Source: CAIWHR01 sp963781285
GTDB taxonomy: Bacteria > Pseudomonadota > Gammaproteobacteria > Burkholderiales > Casimicrobiaceae
Assembly (NCBI GenBank): GCA_963781285.1
Contig: CAWAFI010000023.1
Location: 62,001 to 126,000, forward strand
Reading direction: 5' to 3'
Length of the DNA stretch: 64,000 nt
Shown here piece by piece: positions 1 to 8,857 of this stretch. A program made the translations under genes and the position numbers. The notes under the pieces were generated by a model that was not told the origin of the DNA, searched no databases, and saw nothing but the letters and a program-made list of their open reading frames with translations. The stretch's first letter is position 1; each line of letters starts with the position of its first letter.

Positions 1-34
1 GCCTTCGCCTACCTTGCTTCCGCGTCGTCCTTTC

Positions 35-802
35 CTATTGATTCTCGCGGCCGATCTCGCGGACGACGAACTGCTGCCGGCGCGACACGGGCAGCGTCTC
101 CGGTACGCCCTTCAGTACAACCTCCCAATGCGCGTCGCCTTCGTCGCCGACACAACGCTCGAAGCCGCGGATGAAATCGCGCGCGACGAGGCAGTTGCGG
201 TGCACGCGCACGAAACGGGTCCCGAATTCCTCCTCGAGCCGGGTCAGCGATTCCTCGAGCAGGTGCTCCCGCTGCGCGGTGCGAATCGTGATGTACTTGA
301 GCTCGGCCTTGAGGTAGACGATTTCCTCGATCGGCACCAGCACCACGCGCGAGCGCTCGGTGACCGACAGGAACCGCCGCGCGGCAGCCGGCAACTCGTC
401 GAGCTTGGCCGTCGACAGCGGTTTCAGCCGCGGCACCTTCTGCAGCGCACCGAGCAGGCGCTGCACGCGCACCGGTTTCATCAGGTAATCGACAGCGCTG
501 ACGTCGAACGCTTGCAGCGCATGCTCGTGGTACGCGGTCGTGAAGATCACCACAGGGGGCTGCGGCAGCTTGAGCAGGTGGCGCGCGAGCTCCAGGCCGT
601 CCATTTCCGGCATGTGGATGTCGGAAAGCACGAGATCGGCGGTCACCGTGTGCAGGATGTCCATCGCCTCGCGGCCGCTTGCCGCCTCGCCGACGACCGC
701 GAGCGGAAGCGCACCGGTGCAGTCGTCGAGCAACTCGCGCAGCCGCCGCCGGGCGGGCGACTCGTCGTCGACGATCAGCACGCGTAGTGGCGATTCACCC
801 AT
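35..802 (-). CDS. LytTR-family response regulator (AlgR/LytR-like)
   Basis: A 255-residue two-component response regulator. The N-terminal receiver domain (about residues 7-120) has the acidic pocket VDDE near residue 11, the phospho-acceptor Asp61 in DIHMPEMDG and the conserved Lys109 in YLMKP. The C-terminal LytTR DNA-binding domain spans about residues 150-250 and contains the FVRVHRNCLV signature. The start is the ATG at 802; frames running further upstream belong to the damaged kinase gene. Its kinase lies directly upstream on the same strand. The order argH / AlgZ-type kinase / AlgR-type regulator, usually followed by hemC, is common in beta- and gammaproteobacteria, so hemC probably lies just outside the window (inference). 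Target genes cannot be read from the sequence. Confidence 0.9.
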   Translation of the reverse strand: MGESPLRVLIVDDESPARRRLRELLDDCTGALPLAVVGEAASGREAMDILHTVTADLVLSDIHMPEMDGLELARHLLKLPQPPVVIFTTAYHEHALQAFDVSAVDYLMKPVRVQRLLGALQKVPRLKPLSTAKLDELPAAARRFLSVTERSRVVLVPIEEIVYLKAELKYITIRTAQREHLLEESLTRLEEEFGTRFVRVHRNCLVARDFIRGFERCVGDEGDAHWEVVLKGVPETLPVSRRQQFVVREIGRENQ

Positions 803-1954
803 GGGACGCCCTCCGACCGCCCGTCTGGATCTGCACGCGCTCGACGCGTCCCTGGTCGCCGCGCGCGGCCGCTTCGCGGCCTCCCGCCAGGCTTGATCGC
901 CGTGGGCCGCGACGCCTCGACACGCGGCGCCGCAGCCGCCCGCACGGGCCGGTATGGCATCCGCAAGTGCACTTCGTAGGTTTCGGCAGCGACCTTCGAT
1001 TCGAGCGAGCCTTCGGCGTCGAAGTGCAGGGCTAGCCGCTCGCGTACGTTGGCAATCGCCATCTTGTTGCCGGCATGATGGCGGCCACCCTTGGTCTGGT
1101 ACGGGTTGCGCAGGATCGCATGGACGTCGCCGCCCTTGCAGAAGATGTTGATCGAGAGGACACCGGGCTCGCTCGACGGCTCGATCCCGTGGTAGACGGC
1201 GTTTTCGAGCAGCGGCTGCAACACCAGCGGCGGCACCAACGCATCGCCGGGCATGCTGTTGAGATGCCACTCGACCTGAAGGCGCTCGCCAAGACGCAGC
1301 TTTTCGAGGGCGAGATATTGCCGGCAGAGCTCGACCTCGTCGGCGAGCGGGGCCAAATCGCGGTTGTCGCGCATGAGCACGCGGAAAAGGTCGGCCATGT
1401 CCTCGCAGCGCGACTTCCGCCTGGCGCGGATCGGTGCGCACCAGCGACAGCACGGCATTGATGCTGTTGAACAGGAAGTGCGGGCGGATGCGCGCCTGCA
1501 GCGCCTGCAGCCGCGCCTCGGTGATCGCCGGCGATAGCGCCTTCGCGCGGAGGTGGAAATAGGCGAGCAACGCGCTGGCGAGGAGCAGCGCCAGCAGCAG
1601 GTGGCGCAGCAGCGCGCCGGGTGGCGAGCGGCACGATCCAGTTGACCAGCGCGTGGACCGCGATGCCGGACACCAGGGTCACCGTCGCGACCAGGCCGGC
1701 GCCGGTCGGATACGGCTGGCGCGCGAGCCATGGCTGCAAGCGTACAGGATGGCCAGCACGAGCAGCAGGTTGGGTTCCAGCGTGCCCGCGTTGGCCATGA
1801 ATTCGGCCAGCCAGAGTTCGGGTCGGGGCTGCTCGACCAAAGCCGCCACCGCCGCCATCGCGTTGACGGCGACGACGACGCGCAGGATCGTTCCCAGGTT
1901 GCGGAAGTCGGGCAGCGCGGGGGACACGGTGTTTTGTCTTATAATCGTCCGCAT
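775..1954 (-). pseudogene. LytS/AlgZ-type sensor histidine kinase, broken by frameshifts
   Basis: Homology is spread over several reading frames, so no intact protein can be read. The N-terminal part from the ATG at 1954 has hydrophobic membrane segments (LLLVLAILYA, then VATVTLVSGIAVHALVNWIV). The His_kinase domain begins with RIRPHFLFNSINAVLSLVRT around 1460-1500. It continues in another frame from about 1415 with DLFRVLMRDNRDLAPL, then the N-box-like LLENAVYHGIE and an ATP-lid region ending near 900. At least three frame changes are needed (about 1735, 1580 and 1413). It is the cognate sensor for the LytTR regulator downstream. The domains are otherwise well preserved and the neighbouring genes show the same kind of breaks, so sequencing or assembly indels are more likely than true loss. 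The exact 3' end is uncertain. Confidence 0.75.
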
Positions 1955-2139
1955 GTCGGAGGCCGCATGCAAGCTTCGTGCCGAACAACGGCGCTTCGAC
2001 GCGATGCCAGGGCCGGACAGCGGTGTGCCCATTGTCGGCAAGCGCCGCGGGCGAGGCAAGCCGCGCCGCCCAATCACCGCGCAATCAGGCGCAGACCGTA
2101 TCTTTTCGTTCCCGTCCGCTCTGGATCCGACCCATCGCC

Positions 2140-3590
2140 ATGGCCGTCTCCAAGCCGCCCCGTGACGCCACTGCCCGCGGTCGGTCGGGCCGTTTCAGCG
2201 AGCCGGTCGCCGAGCGGGTAAGACGCTATACGGCATCGGTGGACTTCGACCGGCGGCTGGCCGAGGTCGACATCGAGGGTTCGCTGGCACACGCCCGGAT
2301 GCTCGCGGGCGTCCGGGTGCTGTCTGCGGACGATCTCGCCGCGATCGAGCGCGGGATGGAGACGATTCGCGGCGAAATTGCGCGCGGGGAGTTCGCGTGG
2401 TCGCGCGACCTCGAGGACGTTCATCTCAACATCGAGGACCGGCTGACGGCCCTCATCGGCGACGCCGGCAAGCGGCTGCACACCGCTCGCTCGCGCAACG
2501 ACCAGGTCGCGACCGATCTGCGGCTCTGGCTGCGCGGGGCGATCGATGAGTTCGTCGAGGCGACCTCATCGCGCTGCGCCGCGCGCTGCTCGATCTCGCG
2601 GAGCGCATGCGGACACGATCATGCCGGGCTTTACGCACCTGCAGGTCGCGCAGCCGGTCACCTTCGGCCACCATCTGCTCGCGTACGACGCAATGCTCGC
2701 GCGCGACGTCGAGCGCTTCTCCGACTGCCGCCGGCGCGTCAACCGGCTGCCGCTCGGCGCGCGGCGCTGGCCGGCACGAGCTACCCGATCGACCGCGAGC
2801 ACGTCGCGCAAGGCGCTCGGTTTCGACGGACTTGTGCCCGAATTCGCTCGACGCCGTGTCCGATCGCGATTTCGCGATCGAATTCGCGGCCGCGGCCACG
2901 CTCGTGATGCTGCATCTGTCACGGTTCGCCGAGGAACTCGTTCTTGTGGATGAGCCCGCGCTTCGGCTTCGTTCGCGCTTGCCGACCGCTTCTGCACCGG
3001 CAGCTCGATCATGCCGCAGAAGAAGAATCCGGACGTGCCCGAACTCGTGCGCGGCAAGACCGGTCGCGTGGTCGGCCAGCTCGTGGCATTGCTGACGCTG
3101 ATGAAGGCCCAGCCGCTCGCGTACAACAAGGACAACCAGGAGGACAAGGAGCCGGTGTTCGACATCGTCGACACGCTCGGCCGACACCTGGCGATCATGA
3201 CCGACCTCGTCGCCGCCGGCATGACGGTCGACGCCGAGCGCATGCGCGACGCGGCCGCGAGGGTTTCGCGACCGCGACCGATCTCGCGGACTATCTGGTG
3301 CGCAAGGGCATGCCCTTTCGCGACGCGCACGAGGTCGTCGCGCTGGCCGTGCGCCACGCCGAGGGCGAAGGCCGCGACCTCGCCGATCTGCCGCTGACGA
3401 CGCTGCAGCGCTTCTGCGCCGGATGATCGACAGCGACGTTTTCGTCGTGCTCGACGCTCGAGGGATCGGTCGCGAGCCGCAATCATCCCGGTGGCACCGC
3501 ACCCGAGCAGGTGCGCGCGGCCATCGCCGCGCGCGCGTCGCTGCGCACGGATCGAAGCTCTGGCTGCGCGCCTGCGCTCCTCGCACGTAG
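2140..3590 (+). pseudogene. argH: argininosuccinate lyase, broken by multiple indels
   Basis: Argininosuccinate lyase releases arginine and fumarate in the last step of arginine synthesis. Recognisable blocks in order are the N-terminal lyase domain (HLNIEDRLT, then HTARSRNDQVATDLRLW), MPGFTHLQVAQPVTFGHHLL, the catalytic loop SIMPQKKNPDVPE near 3003-3045, then YNKDNQEDKEPVFD, and the C-terminal SRNHPGG near 3476-3493. They lie in three different frames, and about eight or more single-base indels between 2560 and 3460 are needed to join them. All catalytic blocks survive, which argues for sequence errors. The start is the ATG at 2140. A TATAAT hexamer at 1940-1945 could be a -10 element. The stop at about 3588-3590 is inferred, because the last frame is unclear. 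Confidence 0.85.
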
Positions 3591-3610
3591 CCGAAACCAG
3601 GAGTCGAACG

Positions 3611-4510
3611 ATGGAATCGAGCAGCAAGCTCGCGTTTCTCGGTCTCGGTGTCATGGGCTCACCCGATGGCAGGACATCTCGCCGCGCGCGGGCCACGCGC
3701 GTCACGGTCTACAACCGGACGCGCGGCAAAGGCCGCGAAATGGGTGGAGAAGCATGGCGGCAAGTGCGGCCTCGTCGCCGGCCGCCGCCGCGGCCGGCGC
3801 CGACATTGTGCTGATGTGCGTCGGCAACGACGACGATGTCCGCGCGGTCGCGCTGGGCGCGGACGGAGCGCTGCACGCGATGAAATCCGGCACCGTTCTC
3901 GTCGACCATACGACGGCCTCCGCGCAGCGTCGCGCGTGAGGTCTACGCGGCGGCCACGGCAAGACGGCGTCGGCTTTCTCGACGCGCCTGTGTCGGGCGG
4001 CCAGGCAGGCGCCGAGAACGGCAAGCTCACCATCATGGTCGGCGGCGACGCCGACGCGTTCGCGCGGGCCGAGGCGGTGCTCGCGCACTACGCGCGGGCC
4101 GTCACGCTGATGGGCGGCCCGGGCAGCGGCCAGCTGACCAAGATGGTCAACCAGATCTGCATCGCGGGCCTGGTGCAGGCGCTGTCGGAGGGCATCAATT
4201 TCGCGTCGAAGGCCGGGCTCGATGTCGCTGCGGGTGCTCGACGTGATCGGCAAGGGCGCCGCGCAGTCGTGGCAGATGGACAACCGCGGCAAGACGATGG
4301 TGGCCGACCAGTTCGATTTCGGCTTTGCCGTCGACTGGATGCGCAAGGATCTCGGCATCTGCATCGCCGAGGCGCGCACGAACGGCGCGGCGTTGCCAGT
4401 CACGGCGCTGGTCGACCAGTTCTACGCCCGCGTTGCAGGCGCAGGGCGGCGGCCGCTGGGATACCTCGAGCCTGATCCGTCTGCTGGGTAGCGAGCCGGG
4501 CAAAGTATAG
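3611..4510 (+). pseudogene. NAD-binding beta-hydroxyacid dehydrogenase (3-hydroxyisobutyrate dehydrogenase-like), broken by indels
   Basis: Family members oxidise 3-hydroxyisobutyrate or reduce tartronate semialdehyde using NAD(P). The Rossmann motif FLGLGVMGSP opens the protein right after the ATG at 3611, which has AGGAG at 3599-3603. DAPVSGGQAGAENGKLTIM near 3980-4030 is the substrate-binding signature, and LTKMVNQ near 4135-4152 carries the catalytic lysine. The C-terminal helical domain ends LLGSEPGKV before the TAG at 4508-4510. Four or five frame changes interrupt the gene (for example near 3661, 3690, 3740, 3950, 4225 and 4430). Every family block is present, so it would be about 298 residues if repaired. 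The exact substrate is not clear from sequence. Confidence 0.75.
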
Positions 4511-4568
4511 GTCCCGGCTTCGGGGCACTGCATTGCCCGATCTGCGTTGGCGTGAACCGTGTGGGGGG

Positions 4569-5006
4569 TCAGGCCGGAGGCGGCACCCGATCGCCGTCGA
4601 TGACTGCGATCTCGTAGGTGATCTCGGCGGTCTTCGCAAGCATCAGCGTCGCCGAGCAGTACTTGTCCTTCGACAGCTTCACCGCGCGCTCGACCTGATG
4701 CCGGATCGAGACCGCGGCCGGCGACGCGTACTTGAGGTGGATTTGCGTGAACACCTTGGGGTCGGTGGGCGCGCGTTCGGCTTCGGCTTCGACTGCACAG
4801 TCGGCGATCGGCTGGCGCGCCTTCTTCAGGATCATCACGACATCGAATGCGGTGCAGGATGCCGCCCCCATAAGCACCAGTTCCATCGGCCGGACGCCGA
4901 GGTTGCGCCCGCCGTGCTCGGGGGCGCCGTCGATTACCAGTGCGTGGCCGCTGCCGGACTCGGCAACGAAGCTGACGCCCTCGTGCCACTTGACCCTGGT
5001 TTTCAT
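4569..5006 (-). CDS. OsmC family protein (YhfA-like)
   Basis: A 145-residue OsmC/Ohr-fold protein. The two conserved cysteines of the family are present: Cys51 in GAASCTAFD at the start of the central helix and Cys117 in KDKYCSAT. The sequence is closest in pattern to the YhfA branch (RNLGVRPMELVLMGAASCTAFDV), whose members may detoxify organic peroxides or bind small thiols; the substrate is not known. It is convergent with the dehydrogenase on its left. The upstream region contains an 18-bp near-palindrome at 5053-5070 that may be its operator. Confidence 0.88.
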   Translation of the reverse strand: MKTRVKWHEGVSFVAESGSGHALVIDGAPEHGGRNLGVRPMELVLMGAASCTAFDVVMILKKARQPIADCAVEAEAERAPTDPKVFTQIHLKYASPAAVSIRHQVERAVKLSKDKYCSATLMLAKTAEITYEIAVIDGDRVPPPA

Positions 5007-5052
5007 GGATCGAATTCCTTAGGGCCTGTCGAATGCTGAAGGGTATTCGGTA

Positions 5053-5070
5053 AGCGAGTGTTCACTCACT
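5053..5070. promoter_or_regulatory. near-perfect palindrome upstream of osmC, TetR-type operator candidate
   Basis: AGCGAGTG-TT-CACTCACT is an 18-bp inverted repeat with one mismatched pair, 47 bp upstream of the osmC ATG. Its size and GAGTG/CACTC core resemble operators bound by TetR-family repressors. No TetR gene is present nearby, so the binding protein is unknown. Confidence 0.4.
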
Positions 5071-5115
5071 AGCGATTTCGGAATGCTTTCGGACGTAAAT
5101 TGTCCCCCTTGCCGC

Positions 5116-5148
5116 ATTGCAGTACAACCTTGCGTTGTGCGCTGCAAT
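5116..5148. promoter_or_regulatory. 33-bp dyad-symmetry element in the osmC-rplM intergenic region
   Basis: ATTGCAG and CTGCAAT form the outer 7-bp arms. Inside them ACAAC and GTTGT form a second pair around a 5-nt centre. The element could be a protein-binding dyad or an RNA hairpin. It lies between osmC (leftward) and rplM (rightward) and belongs to neither coding region. Confidence 0.4.
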
Positions 5149-5237
5149 ATGCGACCATGAAGGCGCTCGCAATCGCGGAGATTCCTCCTTCTCCGTGGCG
5201 GGCCATTCCCCCTTCCTCCTCCAAGGGTGGAATACTC

Positions 5238-5265
5238 GGGCGCGGCTTCTGCCGCGCCCGTTTTT
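5238..5265 (+). terminator. strong Rho-independent terminator with no gene in front of it
   Basis: GGGCGCGGC-TTCT-GCCGCGCCC is a perfect 9-bp stem with a tetraloop, followed by GTTTTT. The orientation suits rightward transcription, yet no plausible coding region precedes it on the plus strand back to osmC, which runs leftward. It may end a small non-coding transcript or shield rplM from upstream transcription. The stretch 5266-5459 shows nothing else recognisable. Confidence 0.8.
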
Positions 5266-5459
5266 ATCTCTTGCGGTGAAATCGCAACGCAACAGGTCCG
5301 CGCTCGCGATCGCGAAAGCCGCCGTGGCGGGCCGCCGGTCCCTACGCGCTTCTCGTGCTGCGCGATTTCCCGACGGTGCGGGAAGTATTCTGGTCGTCGC
5401 CCCGCCGCGGCGGATCCTGGAAGCTGCCCGTCGCGGCCCAATCGCCGCCGTGCCGCGGT

Positions 5460-5489
5460 TTGACCGGCCGCACTGAAATCGGCTATTAT
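5460..5489 (+). promoter_or_regulatory. sigma70-type promoter of rplM-rpsI
   Basis: TTGACC at 5460-5465 and TATTAT at 5484-5489 are separated by 18 bp, 44 bp upstream of the rplM ATG. It is the best promoter match in this intergenic region and is placed to drive the ribosomal protein operon. Confidence 0.65.
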
Positions 5490-5532
5490 TATCGGCTTCG
5501 CTCGAGTTGACCCGACCAGGGCTTTCACCGCA

Positions 5533-5962
5533 ATGAAGACGTTTTCCGCCAAGCCGCAGGACATCCAGCGCGATTGGTTCGTGGTGGACGCCACGGACAA
5601 GGTGCTGGGCCGGCTCGCCAGCCAGATCGCGCTGCGCCTGCGCGGCAAGCACAAACCGATCTTCACGCCGCACATGGACACCGGCGACTTCATCGTCGTC
5701 ACCAACGTCGAGAAGATCCGCGTCACTGGCAACAAGGCCGAAGACAAGCTCTACCACCGCCACAGCGGCTACCCCGGCGGCGTTGCGACGACGAATTTCG
5801 CCAAGATGCAGGCGCGCTTTCCCGGCCGCGTACTGGAAAAGGCCGTCAAGGGCATGCTGCCCAAGGGGCCCCTCGGCTACGCAGATGCTAAAGAAGCTCA
5901 AGTGCTACGCCGGCGACGCGCACCCGCATTCGGCACAGCAACCGAAAACCCTGGACCTCTGA
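5533..5962 (+). CDS. rplM: 50S ribosomal protein L13 (one-base frameshift near the 3' end)
   Basis: L13 is an early-assembly protein of the large ribosomal subunit. The sequence matches the family closely: KPHKP-like core RGKHKPIFTPHMDTGDF, RHSGYPGG, and ALEKAVKGMLPKGPLGY-like region ending at about 5880. After GPLGYA the frame is shifted by one extra base within gcag at 5881-5884. In the corrected frame the protein continues MLKKLKCYAGDAHPHS and ends at the TGA at 5960-5962, giving the usual length of about 142 residues. As written, the frame instead runs on to 5979 and overlaps rpsI. L13 is essential, so the shift is most likely a sequencing error. rpsI follows after 6 bp, the conserved rplM-rpsI operon. 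Confidence 0.93.
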
Positions 5963-5968
5963 CCTGCC

Positions 5969-6361
5969 ATGATCGGTAACTACTACTACGGCACCGGCCG
6001 CCGCAAGAGCGCCGTTGCCCGCGTGTTCCTGAAGAAGGGCACGGGCAAGATCGTTGTCAACGAAAAGCCGGCCGACGAGTTCTTCTCCCGCGACACCGGC
6101 CGCATGGTGATCCGCCAGCCGCTGAAGCTCACCAATCACGAAGCGACGTTCGACATCATGATCAATGTCGAAGGCGGCGGCGAATCCGGGCAGGCGGGCG
6201 CGGTGCGCCACGGCATCACCCGGGCCCTCATCGATTACGACGCGGAACTCAAGCCGACGCTGTCGAAGGCGGGCCTCGTCACGCGCGATGCGCGCGAGGT
6301 CGAACGAAAGAAGGTCGGCCTGCACAAGGCGCGCAAGCGCAAGCAATTCTCGAAGCGCTGA
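5969..6361 (+). CDS. rpsI: 30S ribosomal protein S9
   Basis: A 130-residue S9, the small-subunit protein whose basic C-terminal tail reaches the P-site tRNA. It begins with YYYGTGRRKSAVARVFLK and ends in the diagnostic KARKRKQFSKR tail. Length and sequence are typical. It follows rplM after 6 bp and is followed by a Rho-independent terminator at 6382-6413, so the two-gene operon is complete. Confidence 0.98.
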   Translation: MIGNYYYGTGRRKSAVARVFLKKGTGKIVVNEKPADEFFSRDTGRMVIRQPLKLTNHEATFDIMINVEGGGESGQAGAVRHGITRALIDYDAELKPTLSKAGLVTRDAREVERKKVGLHKARKRKQFSKR

Positions 6362-6381
6362 TCCTCTCACCCTCCCCTGCG

Positions 6382-6413
6382 AAGGCCGCCCGCGAGGCGG
6401 CTTTCGCGCTTTT
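6382..6413 (+). terminator. terminator of rplM-rpsI
   Basis: AAGGCCGCC and GGCGGCTTT pair around a CGCGA loop and are followed by a short T-rich run ending in CTTTT. It lies 20 bp after the rpsI stop. Confidence 0.7.
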
Positions 6414-6493
6414 GGGGGAACCCCGCACTCATGCCGTCGTCATAAGACGAGAGTCCCAATGCTAGAATCGAACCCCATGCGCAGCAGGCAGCC

Positions 6494-7525
6494 ATGATCA
6501 AGATCGGCATCGTCGGCGGCACCGGATACACGGGCGTCGAGCTCCTGCGCCTCCTTGCCTCGCATCCGGAGGCCGATGTCCGCGCCATCACGTCGCGCAA
6601 GGACGCGGGCACCAAGGTCGCCGACATGTTTCCCAGCCTTCGGGGGACGCATGGCCTTGCGTTCGCCGATCCGGCCGACGCCGATCTCGCCGCGTGCGAT
6701 GTCGTCTTCTTCGCCACGCCGCATGGCGTCGCGATGGGGCAGGCGCGCGAGCTCATTGCTGCCGGCACCAAGATCATCGACCTCGCCGCCGATTTCAGGC
6801 TCAAGGATGCGGCCGTGTTCCAAGAGTGGTACGGGATGCCGCATGCCTGTCCCGATCTTCTCGCCGAATCCGTCTATGGCCTGCCGGAAATGAATCGCGA
6901 GGCGATCCGCAAGGCACGCATCGTCGGTAATCCCGGCTGTTACCCGACCGCGGTGCAACTGGGTTTCCTCCCGCTCGTCGAGGCGGGTGTGGTCGACGCC
7001 GGGCATCTGATCGCCGACTGCAAGTCGGGCGTCTCGGGTGCCGGGCGCAAGGCCGAGATGGGCCTGCTCTTCGCGGAAGCCTCCGACAACTTCAAGGCAT
7101 ACAGCGTAAACGGCCATCGGCATCATCCGGAGATCGTTCAAGGCTTGGCCGGCGTGAGCAAGACCGGTGTCAGCGTCATTTTCACGCCGCACCTCACACC
7201 GATGATCCGCGGCATCCACGCGACGTTGTATGCGCGGCTCACGGACCCGAACGTCGACCTGCAGACGCTCTACCAAGAGCGTTTCGCTGACGAGCCGTTC
7301 GTCGACGTGATGCCCGCAGGCTCGACCCCCGATACGCGCTCGGTGCGCGCGGCAAACGTGTGCCGGATCGCGGTCCATCGCCCGCAGGGCGGCGACACGG
7401 CGGTCGTGCTCGCGGTCGAGGACAATCTCGTCAAGGGAGCCGCGGGCCAGGCGATTCAGAACATGAACCTGTTGTTCGGATTACCTGAAACGTCAGGCCT
7501 GACGGCATTGCCCGTGCTGCCGTAG
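6494..7525 (+). CDS. argC: N-acetyl-gamma-glutamyl-phosphate reductase
   Basis: ArgC reduces N-acetylglutamyl phosphate to the semialdehyde with NADPH in arginine synthesis. The 343-residue protein has the N-terminal dinucleotide motif GIVGGTGYTG (residues 5-14) and the catalytic Cys149 in GNPGCYPTA. A second conserved block SGVSGAGRKAEMG lies in the middle and the His-rich NGHRHHPEI follows. Length fits the type 1 ArgC family. It has its own upstream region after the rpsI terminator; TGCTAGAAT just before the gene resembles an extended -10. The next gene starts 14 bp later, so argC may be cotranscribed with the envelope genes downstream. Confidence 0.97.
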   Translation: MIKIGIVGGTGYTGVELLRLLASHPEADVRAITSRKDAGTKVADMFPSLRGTHGLAFADPADADLAACDVVFFATPHGVAMGQARELIAAGTKIIDLAADFRLKDAAVFQEWYGMPHACPDLLAESVYGLPEMNREAIRKARIVGNPGCYPTAVQLGFLPLVEAGVVDAGHLIADCKSGVSGAGRKAEMGLLFAEASDNFKAYSVNGHRHHPEIVQGLAGVSKTGVSVIFTPHLTPMIRGIHATLYARLTDPNVDLQTLYQERFADEPFVDVMPAGSTPDTRSVRAANVCRIAVHRPQGGDTAVVLAVEDNLVKGAAGQAIQNMNLLFGLPETSGLTALPVLP

Positions 7526-7539
7526 GCCGGGGAAGCGCG

Positions 7540-8319
7540 GTGCCGATGCCCGTTTCGTGGCGCCGGGCGCGCCAATATTTCAAGCATTTCAGCATCGATG
7601 CGCCACGGATGTCGGTGCGCTCGCACCTGCCGTGGCCCTGGCGGGTCGTGGTCGGCATCGTACTGCTGGCGGTCGTGGGCGGCATGTGGTGGTGGGGATT
7701 CGACTTCGGGCAGATCTTCGGCGGCTTCAACCGCAAGGAAATCGAGGCGAAGCTGGCGCTACTTGAAGACGACAACGCGCGGGTACGGGCCGACGCCGCG
7801 CAGCTGCGAGCGAGGAATTCGCAGTTGGAGAGCGAGTTGGCTATGACGCAGGGCGCCCAGACGACCCTGTCGAAGCAGACGACCGAGCTTGCGAACGAGA
7901 ACGCCCAATTGAAGGAGGAGCTCACGTTCCTGCAGAAGCTCGTCGCCGATTCGAACAAGCAGGGCGCGCTGTCGATCCAGCGGCTTACGGTCGAACGCGA
8001 GCGTGACGACATGTACCGCTACACCCTGCTTGTCGTGCGCGGCGGCAATCCCCGCGATGAGCTGGACGGGACGCTCACGCTCCACTTGACCGTGCAGCCG
8101 GCCGCGACTGGCGCAGCCGTGCCGCGCCCCGTCGCCATCACGTTGCCCGAGGACCAACCGGAGTCCGCTTCGGCAATGAAGCTCAAATTCAAGTATTATC
8201 AGCGGCTTGAGGGAACCATCCAGGTCCCGCCCGGCGCCCAGGTGCGGTCGGTGATCGCCCGCGCGTTCGAATCGGGCCAAGCGAGCCCACGCGCAACCCG
8301 GACGCTTGTGATCCCCTAA
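7540..8319 (+). CDS. DUF6776 family membrane-anchored coiled-coil protein
   Basis: A 259-residue protein of unknown function found next to bactofilin genes in Burkholderiales. A basic N-terminal segment is followed by one membrane helix (about residues 34-55, VVVGIVLLAVVGGMWWWGF). Next comes a long coiled coil (about 65-150) rich in Leu, Glu and Gln. The C-terminal domain (about 155-259) contains RYTLLVVRGG and is probably periplasmic and beta-rich. The gene ends 9 bp before bactofilin, with a strong AAGGAGG between them, so the two are very likely coexpressed. A role in anchoring or positioning the bactofilin polymer is inference. Confidence 0.85.
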   Translation: MPMPVSWRRARQYFKHFSIDAPRMSVRSHLPWPWRVVVGIVLLAVVGGMWWWGFDFGQIFGGFNRKEIEAKLALLEDDNARVRADAAQLRARNSQLESELAMTQGAQTTLSKQTTELANENAQLKEELTFLQKLVADSNKQGALSIQRLTVERERDDMYRYTLLVVRGGNPRDELDGTLTLHLTVQPAATGAAVPRPVAITLPEDQPESASAMKLKFKYYQRLEGTIQVPPGAQVRSVIARAFESGQASPRATRTLVIP

Positions 8320-8328
8320 GGAGGACCC

Positions 8329-8733
8329 ATGTTCAACCGCAAGAAGCCCACGCCGCCGCAAAAGCGCATCGACTGCCTGATCGGCGCCGGTACCGTTGTC
8401 CATGGCGACATCAGCTTCACCGGCGGATTGCGGATCGACGGCGAAGTCCACGGCAACGTGTCAGCCACCGGTGAACCGGGAACCCTGGTCATCAGCGAGC
8501 AGGCGCGTGTGGATGGCGAGATCCGGGTTTCGCACGTCGTCATCAACGGATTGGTCAACGGGCCGGTCGTGGCGAACGATTACCTTGAGTTGCAGCCGAA
8601 GGCCAAGGTGGCCGGTGATGTAACGTACAAAACGCTCGAAATGCACGTCGGCGCCGTGATCCAGGGACGGCTCAATCACGCCGAACCCGGATCGGCTTCG
8701 GTGGTCGAATTGAAGCGGGCGGTGCCCGATTAG
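8329..8733 (+). CDS. bactofilin (polymer-forming cytoskeletal protein)
   Basis: A 134-residue bactofilin. Family members self-assemble without nucleotide into beta-helical filaments at the inner membrane and often recruit cell-wall enzymes. The repeating short beta-helix units are visible from about residue 18 to 115 (IGAGTVVHGDISFTGGLRIDG, then DGEVHGNVSATGEPGTLVIS in the next turns). Short disordered tails sit at both ends. The start ATG at 8329 is fixed by TAAGGAGGA 4-5 bp upstream. Coupling with the DUF6776 gene and an M23 endopeptidase nearby suggests an envelope or cell-shape function. Confidence 0.93.
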   Translation: MFNRKKPTPPQKRIDCLIGAGTVVHGDISFTGGLRIDGEVHGNVSATGEPGTLVISEQARVDGEIRVSHVVINGLVNGPVVANDYLELQPKAKVAGDVTYKTLEMHVGAVIQGRLNHAEPGSASVVELKRAVPD

Positions 8734-8857
8734 AATTTTCCGACCGGGGGGGTGAAACCCCGGCCGCAGCCCTGACCGACCCTATCGGCGGCAGGGTTGC
8801 GGCGAGCCGGGCCGGAAATGCGATAATGGCGCCCACCAGGAGCGCAAAGGAGCATTG

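Noticed and set aside
5019..5029. TTAGGGCCTGT, identical to the first 11 bases of the MITE end
   Set aside because: Only 11 bp match and no inverted partner is visible nearby, so a second MITE copy or remnant cannot be supported.
8744..8763. G-C hairpin before erpA as a terminator
   Set aside because: Six-base stem with no T-run; not a convincing Rho-independent terminator.
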